A DNA stretch of 19,183 bases from Flavobacteriaceae bacterium. Lineage in GTDB: Bacteria; Bacteroidota; Bacteroidia; Flavobacteriales; Flavobacteriaceae. Under the pieces are notes generated by a model. It was not told the origin of the DNA. It was given only the letters and a program-made list of their open reading frames with translations, and did not search any database. The first letter of the stretch is position 1, and the number at the start of each line of letters is the position of its first letter. The position numbers and the translations under genes are program-made. The stretch lies in assembly GCA_018672145.1 (NCBI GenBank), contig JABHGH010000105.1, forward strand, positions 1 through 19,183, written 5' to 3'. Below are positions 1 through 8,086 of the stretch, in pieces.

Positions 1-71
1 AGGATATTGTGAACTCCAAACTATACACCTTTGATGTCGGGATGCATTTCGGGGCAGGGTTAAAGTTCTGA
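1..71 (+). CDS. 3' end of a probable outer-membrane beta-barrel protein (partial)
   Basis: Only the last 22 or so codons are inside the window, ending in TGA at 69-71. The visible tail, with YTFDVGMHFG and a final GAGLKF, alternates polar and hydrophobic or aromatic residues and ends in phenylalanine. That is the usual C-terminal strand signature of outer-membrane beta-barrel proteins recognised by the BAM complex. The reading is inferred from the tail alone, and the family (for example PorT-, OmpW- or T9SS-associated barrels) cannot be named. The gene converges on mnmA, whose stop codon begins at 73 on the other strand, leaving one base between the two genes and no room for a separate terminator. 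Confidence 0.5.
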   Translation, partial: DIVNSKLYTFDVGMHFGAGLKF

Positions 72-72
72 T

Positions 73-1248
73 TTACCCAATAACCCCCGACCCAATCAAC
101 TCATCTTTGAGATACCAAGCGGCAAATTGTCCTGCGGCAATGGCCGATTGTGGGTCGGTAAACACCAAATAGGTTCCGTTTTCTTTTGGGAAAAGTGTTG
201 CCTCCGCCAAGGGTTGACGATAGCGAATACGTGCTTTCACTTGCAGCGGATTGGATGAGGCCAAATCGGGACGAATCCAATGCAAATCGGATTTATCTAT
301 CCACAGTGCACGACGATATAAGCCTGGGTGATTTTTACCCTCTCCAACATAAATGATGTTTTCATTAACATCTGTGGCCAGCACAAAAAGTGGTTCGGTT
401 GTACCGCCAACAGCTAGACCTTTCCGTTGACCGATTGTAAAGAAGTGAGCTCCCTCGTGGGTTCCAACTTCTGTTCCGTCAGATACCGAATAGGTGTATT
501 TTTGAGAAAGCCCTTCGGGTGTTTCATTACGTGGCACATCATACATTGAATGGGTGGCTGAAACCTGAATAATTTTTCCCTTTTTGGCAGAAAGCTTTTG
601 TTGTAAAAAAGTTGGTAAGCTCACTTTTCCAATAAAGCACAATCCTTGTGAGTCACGTTTTTCTGCGGTGACAAGATCTTGTTCGTGCGCAATGCGACGG
701 ACTTCAGGTTTTTCTATATCACCAATCGGAAACAGTGTCTTTGCCAGTTGTTCTTGGGAGAGTTGACACAAAAAATACGACTGGTCTTTGTTTTTATCAA
801 TGCCGGCCAGCAAACGATGGTATAACTTTTCTCCAACGTCAATGGTGTCTTTACGGCAATAGTGACCTGTTGCTACATAATCTGCGCCAAGGTCAAGAGC
901 GATTTTCAGAAACACATCAAATTTGATTTCACGATTACAAAGCACATCTGGATTTGGAGTGCGTCCCTTTTTGTATTCCGCAAACATATAATCGACAATA
1001 CGCCTTTTATATTCTTCACTCAAATCTACAGTCTGAAAAGGAATCCCTAGTTTTTCAGCAACAAGCATGGCATCGTAGCTGTCTTCCAACCAGGGGCATT
1101 CTTTGGAAATCGTCACAGAGTCATCATGCCAGTTTTTCATAAACAGGCCAATGACTTCATATCCTTGCTGCTGTAACAAATATGCGCTGACGCTAGAATC
1201 AACGCCACCAGAAAGACCTACAACAACACGTTTTTTATGGGAATGCAT
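73..1248 (-). CDS. mnmA: tRNA-specific 2-thiouridylase MnmA
   Basis: Cytoplasmic ATP-dependent enzyme that installs the 2-thio group on wobble uridine 34 of tRNAs for Lys, Glu and Gln, taking sulfur from a persulfide relay. The 391-residue protein has full family length. The N-terminal PP-loop SGGVDSS is at residues 13-19, and residues 99-110 read NPDVLCNREIKF with catalytic Cys104. KDQSYFL is at 154-160, and the second catalytic cysteine lies in SQGLCFIGK at Cys204. The C-terminal part is the beta-barrel tRNA-binding region. The ATG at 1246-1248 is used; it follows the yidC stop by 27 bp and has its own -7 box, so mnmA may be transcribed both from pyrG-yidC and separately. Identification is secure from motifs and length. 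Confidence 0.96.
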   Translation of the reverse strand: MHSHKKRVVVGLSGGVDSSVSAYLLQQQGYEVIGLFMKNWHDDSVTISKECPWLEDSYDAMLVAEKLGIPFQTVDLSEEYKRRIVDYMFAEYKKGRTPNPDVLCNREIKFDVFLKIALDLGADYVATGHYCRKDTIDVGEKLYHRLLAGIDKNKDQSYFLCQLSQEQLAKTLFPIGDIEKPEVRRIAHEQDLVTAEKRDSQGLCFIGKVSLPTFLQQKLSAKKGKIIQVSATHSMYDVPRNETPEGLSQKYTYSVSDGTEVGTHEGAHFFTIGQRKGLAVGGTTEPLFVLATDVNENIIYVGEGKNHPGLYRRALWIDKSDLHWIRPDLASSNPLQVKARIRYRQPLAEATLFPKENGTYLVFTDPQSAIAAGQFAAWYLKDELIGSGVIG

Positions 1249-1255
1249 AGCGATA

Positions 1256-1263
1256 CAAAGGTA
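1256..1263 (-). promoter_or_regulatory. -7 promoter box TACCTTTG of mnmA
   Basis: The minus strand reads TACCTTTG, an exact match to the Bacteroidota -7 consensus TAnnTTTG, ending 7 bases before the mnmA ATG. I see no TTG at the usual 19-21 bp upstream, so the -33 element is weak or absent. If active, it would give mnmA a leader of only a few bases in addition to read-through from yidC. Confidence 0.45.
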
Positions 1264-1275
1264 ACCAAAAGCGGA

Positions 1276-3069
1276 TTAGCGGCGACGACCAGACCGTTTT
1301 TGCTGCTCGGCCTGCTCCATCATTTCTTCCATTTTACGCTGGAATCGACTTTGCTTTTTGGGTTTCTTTTTATTCTCCTCAATACGCATAAAGATTTTCT
1401 CATCGTCAATGATATAATTCTTTATCACTAACATAATTCCAATGGTAATCACGTTTGAAATGAGATAATAAAGACTTAACCCTGAAGCGTAATTGTTAAA
1501 GAAAAACAACATCATCACTGGCATAAGGTAAACCATGAACTTCATGTTTGGCATACCAGGTTGTGACGGTTGCATTTGTTGACCCATCGTCATTTTGGAA
1601 TACACAAAAATGGCAATGGAGGCCAAAAGAGGGAACAGACTCACGTGGTCACCGTAGAATGGAATGGAAAAAGGAAGGTCGAGTATGGAATCATAGGATG
1701 ATAAATCCTCCGCCCAGAGAAACGACTTTCCACGAAGTGAAAATGCAACTGGGAAGAAGTAGAACAATCCTAAGAAAACAGGAAGCTGTAGCAAGCTCGG
1801 TACGCAGCCCGCCATGGGGTTTGCGCCTGCTTTTGAGTAGAGCTTCATCGTTTCTTGTTGCTTTTTCGCACGATCATTTTTATATTTTTCGTTGAGTGCC
1901 GTGATTTCAGGGCGCAATACTTTCATTTTTGCTTGAGACAAATACGACTTGTAAGTCACTGGAGACAATGTTAGACGAACAATCACAGTCATTACAATAA
2001 TCGCAATTCCGTAAGGCAAAAATCCGCTTAAGAACCCAAACAACGGGAAAAATATAAAGCGATTCATCCAGCCAATAATCCCCCATCCAAAAGAGATAGA
2101 TTCAGATAGATTTTCGTCATATTGTTTTAAAATCTCATAATCTGTGGGGCCGATAAACCAATCAAATGATGTGTTCAATGCTCCATTTTGAGAGGCTATT
2201 GCGGTGCTTGTTTCAAATCGTTTTAAGAAAATTGATTGATCACTATCCTCACTGTTCATTATCGTAGATGACTCTACATTGATAGAGGAAAAAGGCTCCG
2301 AAGGGATGAGAATCATGCTAAAAAAGTGTTGGCGGTAGGACACCCAAGACACCTCTTTATCTTTGTCGTCATCCTCGCCCATAGCAGAGAGGGACTGCAC
2401 TTTATCTTTTTCGTATTGGTATGTCAGTTGGGTGTAGCGATTTTCATAATCTGCACTCAGTGCATGACGAAAACCATCTAACCCCCAAAACAATGTGCTT
2501 TCGGGCTGGACGCTCAAACCAGAAGAGCGAATAGCGAAACGAAAACGATACGCTTTGCTTTCTTCTTTGTCGTTTGCTAGTGAATAGACATAGTCTAGCG
2601 TTCCTCCCGCTACGCTAGAGCGCATAATGAGTTGGTTTCCATCAAAGATGGGGACAAAATCTAAATCTCTGGTGTTGATCAGGGCACCATTGGCCTCAAT
2701 TCGCAAGTTAAAATCAACATTGTTGTCCTTCACCACATAGACTTGTTCTTTGCGGTAATTGGTTTGATTGATGAGTTCAGCCTCGTGAATAAACCCACCT
2801 TTGGATGTGATCGCCAAACGCAGCTCTTTATTTTGAAGGGTGGTCAGTTGTTCTGGCAAAGTATCTGCAACCACATCTACTGCGTTGACAGGCGTATTAA
2901 TACTGGCCATTTCTGCAGAAGATGGGATTTGCTCCGTAGTGGTCGTTTCCGTTTCGGTCTGATTGGTTTGTTCTACCATTTCGGACTGATCATACATCAT
3001 CCAGATAAGAACAAGAAAAAGCAAAAAGAAGCCAATGATTTGTAGAGGGTCTATCCTTTTTTCTTCCAT
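1276..3069 (-). CDS. yidC: Membrane protein insertase YidC
   Basis: Inner-membrane insertase that works with SecYEG or alone to insert and fold membrane proteins. The 597-residue protein has the long Gram-negative layout. An N-terminal transmembrane anchor covers about residues 10-26, a Thr/Glu-rich linker follows, and a large periplasmic P1 beta-sandwich covers about 80-320. The conserved Oxa1 core occupies about 335-555. In it, VIVRLTLSP carries the groove arginine Arg365, and YSKAGANPMAGCVPSLLQLP at 411-430 is a typical YidC motif before the later membrane helices. The tail (566-597) is strongly basic, KKKPKKQ to RSGRRR, which suits ribosome contact. The start lies 6 bp after the pyrG stop, so it is co-transcribed with pyrG. 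Identification is firm. Confidence 0.95.
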   Translation of the reverse strand: MEEKRIDPLQIIGFFLLFLVLIWMMYDQSEMVEQTNQTETETTTTEQIPSSAEMASINTPVNAVDVVADTLPEQLTTLQNKELRLAITSKGGFIHEAELINQTNYRKEQVYVVKDNNVDFNLRIEANGALINTRDLDFVPIFDGNQLIMRSSVAGGTLDYVYSLANDKEESKAYRFRFAIRSSGLSVQPESTLFWGLDGFRHALSADYENRYTQLTYQYEKDKVQSLSAMGEDDDKDKEVSWVSYRQHFFSMILIPSEPFSSINVESSTIMNSEDSDQSIFLKRFETSTAIASQNGALNTSFDWFIGPTDYEILKQYDENLSESISFGWGIIGWMNRFIFFPLFGFLSGFLPYGIAIIVMTVIVRLTLSPVTYKSYLSQAKMKVLRPEITALNEKYKNDRAKKQQETMKLYSKAGANPMAGCVPSLLQLPVFLGLFYFFPVAFSLRGKSFLWAEDLSSYDSILDLPFSIPFYGDHVSLFPLLASIAIFVYSKMTMGQQMQPSQPGMPNMKFMVYLMPVMMLFFFNNYASGLSLYYLISNVITIGIMLVIKNYIIDDEKIFMRIEENKKKPKKQSRFQRKMEEMMEQAEQQKRSGRRR

Positions 3070-3075
3070 TTTGGG

Positions 3076-4695
3076 TTATTTTTTAGATTGTGCAAATAAG
3101 TTACATGCTTTTACAAATCCAACAAACAACGGGTGTGGATTTGCAACTGTACTGCTATACTCAGGGTGATACTGTACGCCAACAAACCAACGGTGAGATG
3201 GCAATTCGATAGCTTCAACCAATTTTGTTTCTGGATTGACTCCTGATGCGATCAAGCCGTTGGTTTTAAACTGGTCGTAATAGGCATCATTAAATTCATA
3301 GCGGTGACGGTGACGTTCGTCAATGAGGTTTGAGCCGTATAATTTTTCAAGCAAGGTGCCTTTTTCAATAGCGCATTTCCATGCACCTAAACGCATTGTT
3401 CCGCCTTTTTGAACGACATCTTTCTGCTCTTCCATAAGAGAAATCACAGGATTTGGCGTATCGACATCCATTTCAACCGAATTGGCATCAGAAATATGCA
3501 ATACGTTTCGAGCATATTCAATGACTGCCATTTGCATTCCCAAACAAATTCCAAAAAACGGAATGTTATTTTCTCTTACATATGTAATGGCGTTTATTTT
3601 GCCTTCCATCCCTCTTTCCCCAAATCCGGGTGCCACAAGAACGCCATCGAGTTTTGCAATGTCTTCCTGCACATCTTTAAGTTCAATCTCAGATGAATGA
3701 ATGGGAACAACGTTGACTTCCACCTCATTGGCAGCGCCTGCGTGCACAAAGGATTCTAAAATTGATTTGTAAGAGTCTTGCAACTCCACATACTTTCCGA
3801 TTAGACCAATTGTTACGCTGCTTTTGGGGTTTTTATGTTTTTGCAAGAAACTTCGCCAATTTGTTAGATCTGGTTTGATTTCTTCGGTAATTTTCAAACG
3901 CTTCATAACCACACGATCGAGTCCCTCTTCATACATCATAAGCGGAACATCGTAGATGGTTTCAGCGTCGATGGATTGGATCACGGCTTCGCGCTCGACA
4001 TTGCAAAACAATGCCAGTTTTTCACGGAGATCGTCCGATAGATTATGTTCTGTGCGACACACCAATACATCGGCGTTGATCCCACTTTCCATCAATGTTT
4101 TTACCGAGTGTTGAGTCGGCTTTGTTTTCAATTCTTTTGCCGCAGACAAAAAAGGCAATAATGTAAGATGAATCACCACACAGTTTTCACGACCCAATTC
4201 CCATCGCAACTGGCGAACTGCTTCGATATATGGGAGCGATTCAATATCACCAACTGTACCGCCAATCTCTGTGATGACAACATCGTGATTTTTGGTTTTA
4301 CCCAAAAGCTGCATCCGTTCTTTAATCTCATTGGTAATGTGAGGAATCACTTGAACGGTTTTTCCCAAAAAGTCACCTCGTCTCTCTTTTTCGATCACAC
4401 TTTGGTAGATACGTCCTGTGGTTACATTATTTGCTTGCGACGTTTTTACATTGAGAAATCGCTCATAATGACCCAAATCCAAATCGGTTTCAGCACCATC
4501 TTCAGTCACATAACATTCGCCATGCTCGTAGGGATTGAGTGTTCCTGGGTCAACATTGATATAGGGGTCAAATTTTTGGATCGTGGTGCTCAGGCCACGT
4601 GCTTGCAACAATTTGGCAAGCGAAGCGGAGATGATGCCTTTACCCAACGATGAGGTAACTCCACCTGTAACAAAAACGTACTTTGGGTTTGGCAT
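3076..4695 (-). CDS. pyrG: CTP synthase
   Basis: Converts UTP to CTP using ATP and glutamine-derived ammonia, the last step of de novo pyrimidine nucleotide synthesis. The 539-residue protein starts MPNPKYVFVTGG, the standard family N-terminus. The open frame extends 15 codons further upstream (to 4740), but that stretch is not conserved and overlaps the likely promoter, so the ATG at 4693-4695 is chosen. The amidoligase domain has its P-loop at 11-21 (GVTSSLGKGI). The class I glutaminase domain has GICLGMQ with nucleophile Cys384, and QYHPEY supplies His510 and Glu512. It heads a unit with yidC 6 bp downstream. No Shine-Dalgarno sequence precedes it. The leader has an unusual palindrome, listed separately. 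Confidence 0.97.
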   Translation of the reverse strand: MPNPKYVFVTGGVTSSLGKGIISASLAKLLQARGLSTTIQKFDPYINVDPGTLNPYEHGECYVTEDGAETDLDLGHYERFLNVKTSQANNVTTGRIYQSVIEKERRGDFLGKTVQVIPHITNEIKERMQLLGKTKNHDVVITEIGGTVGDIESLPYIEAVRQLRWELGRENCVVIHLTLLPFLSAAKELKTKPTQHSVKTLMESGINADVLVCRTEHNLSDDLREKLALFCNVEREAVIQSIDAETIYDVPLMMYEEGLDRVVMKRLKITEEIKPDLTNWRSFLQKHKNPKSSVTIGLIGKYVELQDSYKSILESFVHAGAANEVEVNVVPIHSSEIELKDVQEDIAKLDGVLVAPGFGERGMEGKINAITYVRENNIPFFGICLGMQMAVIEYARNVLHISDANSVEMDVDTPNPVISLMEEQKDVVQKGGTMRLGAWKCAIEKGTLLEKLYGSNLIDERHRHRYEFNDAYYDQFKTNGLIASGVNPETKLVEAIELPSHRWFVGVQYHPEYSSTVANPHPLFVGFVKACNLFAQSKK

Positions 4696-4709
4696 TACAA
4701 ACTGTTTTT

Positions 4710-4728
4710 TTTTGCTTCGCAAGCAAAA
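4710..4728. repeat. Perfect inverted repeat in the pyrG promoter/leader
   Basis: TTTTGCTT and AAGCAAAA form two 8-base arms around a 3-base centre. The repeat overlaps the right part of the pyrG -7 box (4724-4731), and on the pyrG strand it is followed by a run of A. With a start site a few bases after the -7 box, transcription would begin inside the repeat, so the hairpin could not form in RNA. A protein-binding operator is therefore more likely than an attenuator. It does not look like a terminator for the upstream LysM gene, because no T run follows it on that strand. Confidence 0.5.
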
Positions 4729-4731
4729 GTA
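4724..4731 (-). promoter_or_regulatory. -7 promoter box TACTTTTG of pyrG
   Basis: The minus strand reads TACTTTTG, an exact TAnnTTTG match, 28 bases before the pyrG ATG and inside the 65-bp gap after the LysM gene. No clear TTG -33 element sits at the expected spacing. It supports the shorter pyrG start and suggests that pyrG-yidC is a unit separate from guaA-LysM. Confidence 0.5.
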
Positions 4732-4760
4732 CGAAACCACATTGATAATTTCATTCTCAA

Positions 4761-6548
4761 TTAATTCTCTGTTAGTTCTACTGTCTCATAACCTTTATGT
4801 TGCAGCAGAAAAATCCCTGTATTTCGAAAACCGCCTGACGACTGCTCAGAAAACATGAATTTGTTTTGATAATACATTGTTTCCCCTAGAGCAAAACCAT
4901 CAATCAGGTTTTTGCGAATCGCTGTGCGCAATGACAAATCTAAAAGAAGCTCATACCCTCGAATGGCTTCTCGGGTTGGCACTATTCCATATCGTGCTGA
5001 AAATATATCATAAAATTCTGTTAGCGCAACAGGATTTATGTTTTGTGTTTCTGCATAGGTGAAAGACAAGTTACCCAGATGGGTTTGATCAATATTTTCA
5101 TCGCCATAGGCAGTGGACCTGTCCATTGTCATCAGTCGTGTTTTTCGGTCTTCATCCTGTTGCGCATTCAGCATGGAGACCATACTGATAATCAGGTTCG
5201 TTTTTTTGGTTTCCAAGAACACCCAATTCTCCTCGAGGCTTGAGGTCAATGAATCAATCAATTCTGGTTTTATAAAATTAAACTCTAGATCTGGATTGAC
5301 TATTTCGGCCAAAGGGAATTTTGCCTGTAAGCGATTTTGCATTGTCAGGTTATCAGCATCAGCGACAATCACAACACAAGGATTATCAGCGTTTTGGTCA
5401 AGCGAGTCGATATAGCGCTGCATACGCTCCTCCAAAAGTGAGCGTTTTGACATGGTATGTACCACATTTTTTCGCATTTCCAAGGGTTTAGTTGTCAGTG
5501 GAGAAACAACAACAACCTCATCTTTTTCAAGGGAGACAGAAACGTTGTTAAAGTGCCTAGGCACAAAAGGGCCCACGACAAAATCATGATCCGAAAAATC
5601 ATAGCTATCTAGAATCTGATTGACGGTAAAATTGCTGTTTTCTGTGTCTAAAACGGTGAAGTCAATCGCAAGACCTGCCGCAACCAACTCTTCCATGGCG
5701 AGTTGTGCGCCTGCATAAAAATCGAGTGCTATTGTTTGAAGGTTCCTCGTTTGTAGGATTTGATTGGTTTGCCTTACCGAATCAATCGGCACTGTGGACA
5801 GGCGAAAAGGTGCGAGGAGCGCCACTTTTACATGCGAGCGAACAAGCAAACTGTCACGGAGATTTACCTTTTCAACTATCAAATTGTTTTGGACATCAAA
5901 TCCTGATATGTTGGTTTTTGGAATTCGAAGAATCATCCCGACAAGCAGTCCTTTTTCTGCCAGCTCAGGGTTGAGCTCAATCAGTTTTTCTTCAGACACA
6001 CCAAGTTTTACTTCCAGTCGATAGAACCCTTCTTTGGGCTTAACGGTGTAGTAGTTATAGTTGGGGTCAAACAGACTGGTCTCGGTGGCTGTTTGAGGAA
6101 TCACCAATTGTTGACCAATGGAAATCACGTCACCCATTTCTGGGTTTGATGCTTTTAATTCTTCTACTGTAACCCCACAGGTATAGGCCACTCTCCAAGG
6201 GGTTTCGCCTTTGGTCACTACATGAAAATTACCTTCTTCTTCAATCGTCTCGACTACAATCGGTTTCTCTTTGTAACGCGGAATTTTAAGCTTCATTTTC
6301 CGCTTTAAACCATCCATGAGCTCGGGATTGTAATACAACAACTGATCCTCATTGATCTCGTATCGTTTTGTCAGGCTAAATGACGTTTCCCCTTTACGAA
6401 CTTTATGGATCAAAAAATGCGAGCGATAGGCTTCATCCGGATCTTGTGCTTGGAGTTTTGTCATTGCAAAACCAAACACAAAAACGATAAAGAAAACGAT
6501 ATGCCTACTCCCACTCAATCGTGGCAGGAGGTTTAGAACTGATATCAT
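4761..6548 (-). CDS. LysM-repeat envelope protein with a type I periplasmic-binding-like domain
   Basis: Exported protein of unknown exact function. The start is the ATG at 6546-6548 (595 residues); the TTG two codons upstream is unlikely. A longer-than-usual signal peptide ends near KLQA|QDPD: a hydrophobic run IVFFIVFVFGFAM, then a signal peptidase I-like site. Three LysM modules follow, at about residues 45-91, 107-151 and 165-210. Each begins with HKV, VVTKGET or YTV-type strands and ends in a 'LKIP', 'LVIP' or 'LRIP' strand, as expected for peptidoglycan binding. From about 240 to 590, KVALLAPFRL, ALDFYAGAQLAMEEL, FVVGPFVP and VVVSPLTT mark a Peripla_BP_6-type fold. The gene overlaps the 3' end of guaA by 44 bp, so the two are probably translationally coupled. 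The domain pair is a common Bacteroidota architecture. A role in sensing or regulating cell-wall synthesis is my inference. Confidence 0.85.
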   Translation of the reverse strand: MISVLNLLPRLSGSRHIVFFIVFVFGFAMTKLQAQDPDEAYRSHFLIHKVRKGETSFSLTKRYEINEDQLLYYNPELMDGLKRKMKLKIPRYKEKPIVVETIEEEGNFHVVTKGETPWRVAYTCGVTVEELKASNPEMGDVISIGQQLVIPQTATETSLFDPNYNYYTVKPKEGFYRLEVKLGVSEEKLIELNPELAEKGLLVGMILRIPKTNISGFDVQNNLIVEKVNLRDSLLVRSHVKVALLAPFRLSTVPIDSVRQTNQILQTRNLQTIALDFYAGAQLAMEELVAAGLAIDFTVLDTENSNFTVNQILDSYDFSDHDFVVGPFVPRHFNNVSVSLEKDEVVVVSPLTTKPLEMRKNVVHTMSKRSLLEERMQRYIDSLDQNADNPCVVIVADADNLTMQNRLQAKFPLAEIVNPDLEFNFIKPELIDSLTSSLEENWVFLETKKTNLIISMVSMLNAQQDEDRKTRLMTMDRSTAYGDENIDQTHLGNLSFTYAETQNINPVALTEFYDIFSARYGIVPTREAIRGYELLLDLSLRTAIRKNLIDGFALGETMYYQNKFMFSEQSSGGFRNTGIFLLQHKGYETVELTEN

Positions 6549-8031
6549 AAACAACTCGATTTATTCCTTTTACTCTATTGATGATTTTATTGGAAATGTT
6601 TTGCAAAAACGTATAAGGTAAATCCACCCAATCTGCAGTCATTCCATCTGTGGACTCAACAGCACGTAGTGCCACACACTTTTCATAGGTTCGCTCGTCG
6701 CCCATGACTCCGACGCTTTGGACTGGTAGTAGAATTGCTCCTGCTTGCCACACCTTGTCGTATAGTCCTTCTTCTCGCAATCCGTTAATAAAAATCGCAT
6801 CAACTTCTTGCAATATTTGCACTTTTTCTTCCGTGATATCGCCCAAAATTCGAATCGCCAATCCAGGACCCGGGAACGGATGACGTCCCAATAAATCCTG
6901 TGACAAACCAAGTGATTTTCCGACACGACGTACTTCGTCTTTAAACAGCATACGCAGTGGTTCGACCACTTTAAGCTTCATATAGTCAGGCAATCCTCCG
7001 ACGTTATGGTGTGATTTGATTGTCGCTGAAGGGCCATTGACAGAGATCGATTCAATCACATCAGGATAAATCGTTCCTTGTGCCAACCATTGGATATTGG
7101 TCAGCGCATTTGCTTCATCGTCGAAAACATCGACAAAAACCTTTCCAATCTGTTTTCGTTTTTCTTCGGGATCAGACACCCCTGCCAATGCAGACAAAAA
7201 TCGTTTGCTAGCGTCAACCCCTTTTACATGGAGACCCAAGCCTTCGTATTGCTTGAGCACGCTTGTGAATTCGTTCTTTCGCAACAATCCATTATTAACA
7301 AAGATGCAATGCAACTGCTGACCAATCGCGCGGTGCAACAACATAGCAGCCACTGTAGAATCGACTCCGCCAGACAAACCGAGCACAACATGGTCGTCGC
7401 CAATTTGGTTTTTTAATGCGGATATTGTCATGTCTACAAAAGAGTTTGGTGTCCAGTCTTGTTCGACACCAGCAATAGACACTAAAAAGTTTTTCAACAA
7501 TTGTTTTCCTTCCGTTGTGTGATAGACTTCTGGATGGAATTGGATTGCATAGGTATTTTCGTTTTCGATGCAATAAGCCGCATTTTTTACATCAACGGTA
7601 CTGGCCAAACACACGCCACCCGTTGGTAGGGTTTTGATGGTATCGCTATGGCTCATCCAAACCTGTGTCCCGGTTGTGATATCGGCAAAAAAAGGATCCT
7701 CATGGATTGTAGCCAGCTTGGCTCTTCCATATTCACGGGTGCTAGAAGGAGCGACTTCTCCCCCGCCAAAATGCGCAAGATATTGTGCGCCATAACAGAC
7801 GCCGAGCAATGGTATTTTACCACGGATAGCAGCGAGTTCAGGGTGAGGTGCGTCATCACCACGCACGGAAAAAGGAGAACCAGACAAGATTACTGCCTTA
7901 AAAACAGATACATCTTTTGGTGGGTTGTTGTAGGGGTGGATTTCACAATAGATATTCAATTCGCGAACGCGACGAGCAATCAACTGGGTGTATTGTGAAC
8001 CAAAGTCTAAGATTAAAACCTTGTTGTGCAT
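6505..8031 (-). CDS. guaA: GMP synthase (glutamine-hydrolysing)
   Basis: Converts XMP to GMP with ATP and glutamine, the final step of de novo guanine nucleotide synthesis. The frame opens at a TTG (8035-8037), but the ATG at 8029-8031 gives the family start MHNKVLILDFGSQYTQLIARR and a 508-residue protein; a -7 box covers that TTG. Counting from this ATG, the class I amidotransferase domain has GVCYGAQY with nucleophile Cys79, and QFHPEVYH supplies His166 and Glu168. The ATP pyrophosphatase domain has the PP-loop LSGGVDSTV at about 219-227. HPFPGPGLAIRILG and the C-terminal PPATIEWE, typical of GuaA ends, are both present. Its last 44 bases overlap the LysM/PBP1-like gene. Identification is secure. 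Confidence 0.97.
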   Translation of the reverse strand: MHNKVLILDFGSQYTQLIARRVRELNIYCEIHPYNNPPKDVSVFKAVILSGSPFSVRGDDAPHPELAAIRGKIPLLGVCYGAQYLAHFGGGEVAPSSTREYGRAKLATIHEDPFFADITTGTQVWMSHSDTIKTLPTGGVCLASTVDVKNAAYCIENENTYAIQFHPEVYHTTEGKQLLKNFLVSIAGVEQDWTPNSFVDMTISALKNQIGDDHVVLGLSGGVDSTVAAMLLHRAIGQQLHCIFVNNGLLRKNEFTSVLKQYEGLGLHVKGVDASKRFLSALAGVSDPEEKRKQIGKVFVDVFDDEANALTNIQWLAQGTIYPDVIESISVNGPSATIKSHHNVGGLPDYMKLKVVEPLRMLFKDEVRRVGKSLGLSQDLLGRHPFPGPGLAIRILGDITEEKVQILQEVDAIFINGLREEGLYDKVWQAGAILLPVQSVGVMGDERTYEKCVALRAVESTDGMTADWVDLPYTFLQNISNKIINRVKGINRVVYDISSKPPATIEWE

Positions 8032-8034
8032 GGT

Positions 8035-8066
8035 CAAAAATACAACTTATAAGGGGTTTGACTCAA
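8035..8066 (-). promoter_or_regulatory. Promoter of guaA (TTG-N21-TATTTTTG)
   Basis: The minus strand shows TTG at 8066-8064, a 21-bp spacer and TATTTTTG at 8042-8035, matching the Bacteroidota -33/-7 consensus. The -7 box ends only 3 bases before the guaA ATG, so the transcript would have almost no leader. The 55-bp gap from bshC also holds an A8-CGC-T7 inverted tract at 8068-8085, just upstream of the -33 element. Confidence 0.6.
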
Positions 8067-8086
8067 CAAAAAAAACGCTTTTTTTA

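Noticed and set aside
1548..1895. Plus-strand open frame of 115 codons within yidC
   Set aside because: It is antisense to the Oxa1 core, with no recognisable domain or start signal.
4168..4653. Plus-strand open frame of 161 codons within pyrG
   Set aside because: It is antisense to a highly conserved CTP synthase region and the translation resembles no protein; a coding shadow.
4696..4740. 15-codon N-terminal extension of PyrG
   Set aside because: It is not family-like and runs through the palindrome and -7 box; MPNPKYVFVTGG is the conserved start.
7648..7998. Plus-strand open frame of 116 codons within guaA
   Set aside because: It is antisense to the glutaminase domain; composition and sequence look like a reverse-frame artefact.
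8068..8085. A8-CGC-T7 inverted tract after bshC as a terminator
   Set aside because: The stem is A-T only and would be very weak. It lies directly upstream of the guaA -33 element and may simply be promoter-associated A/T-rich DNA.
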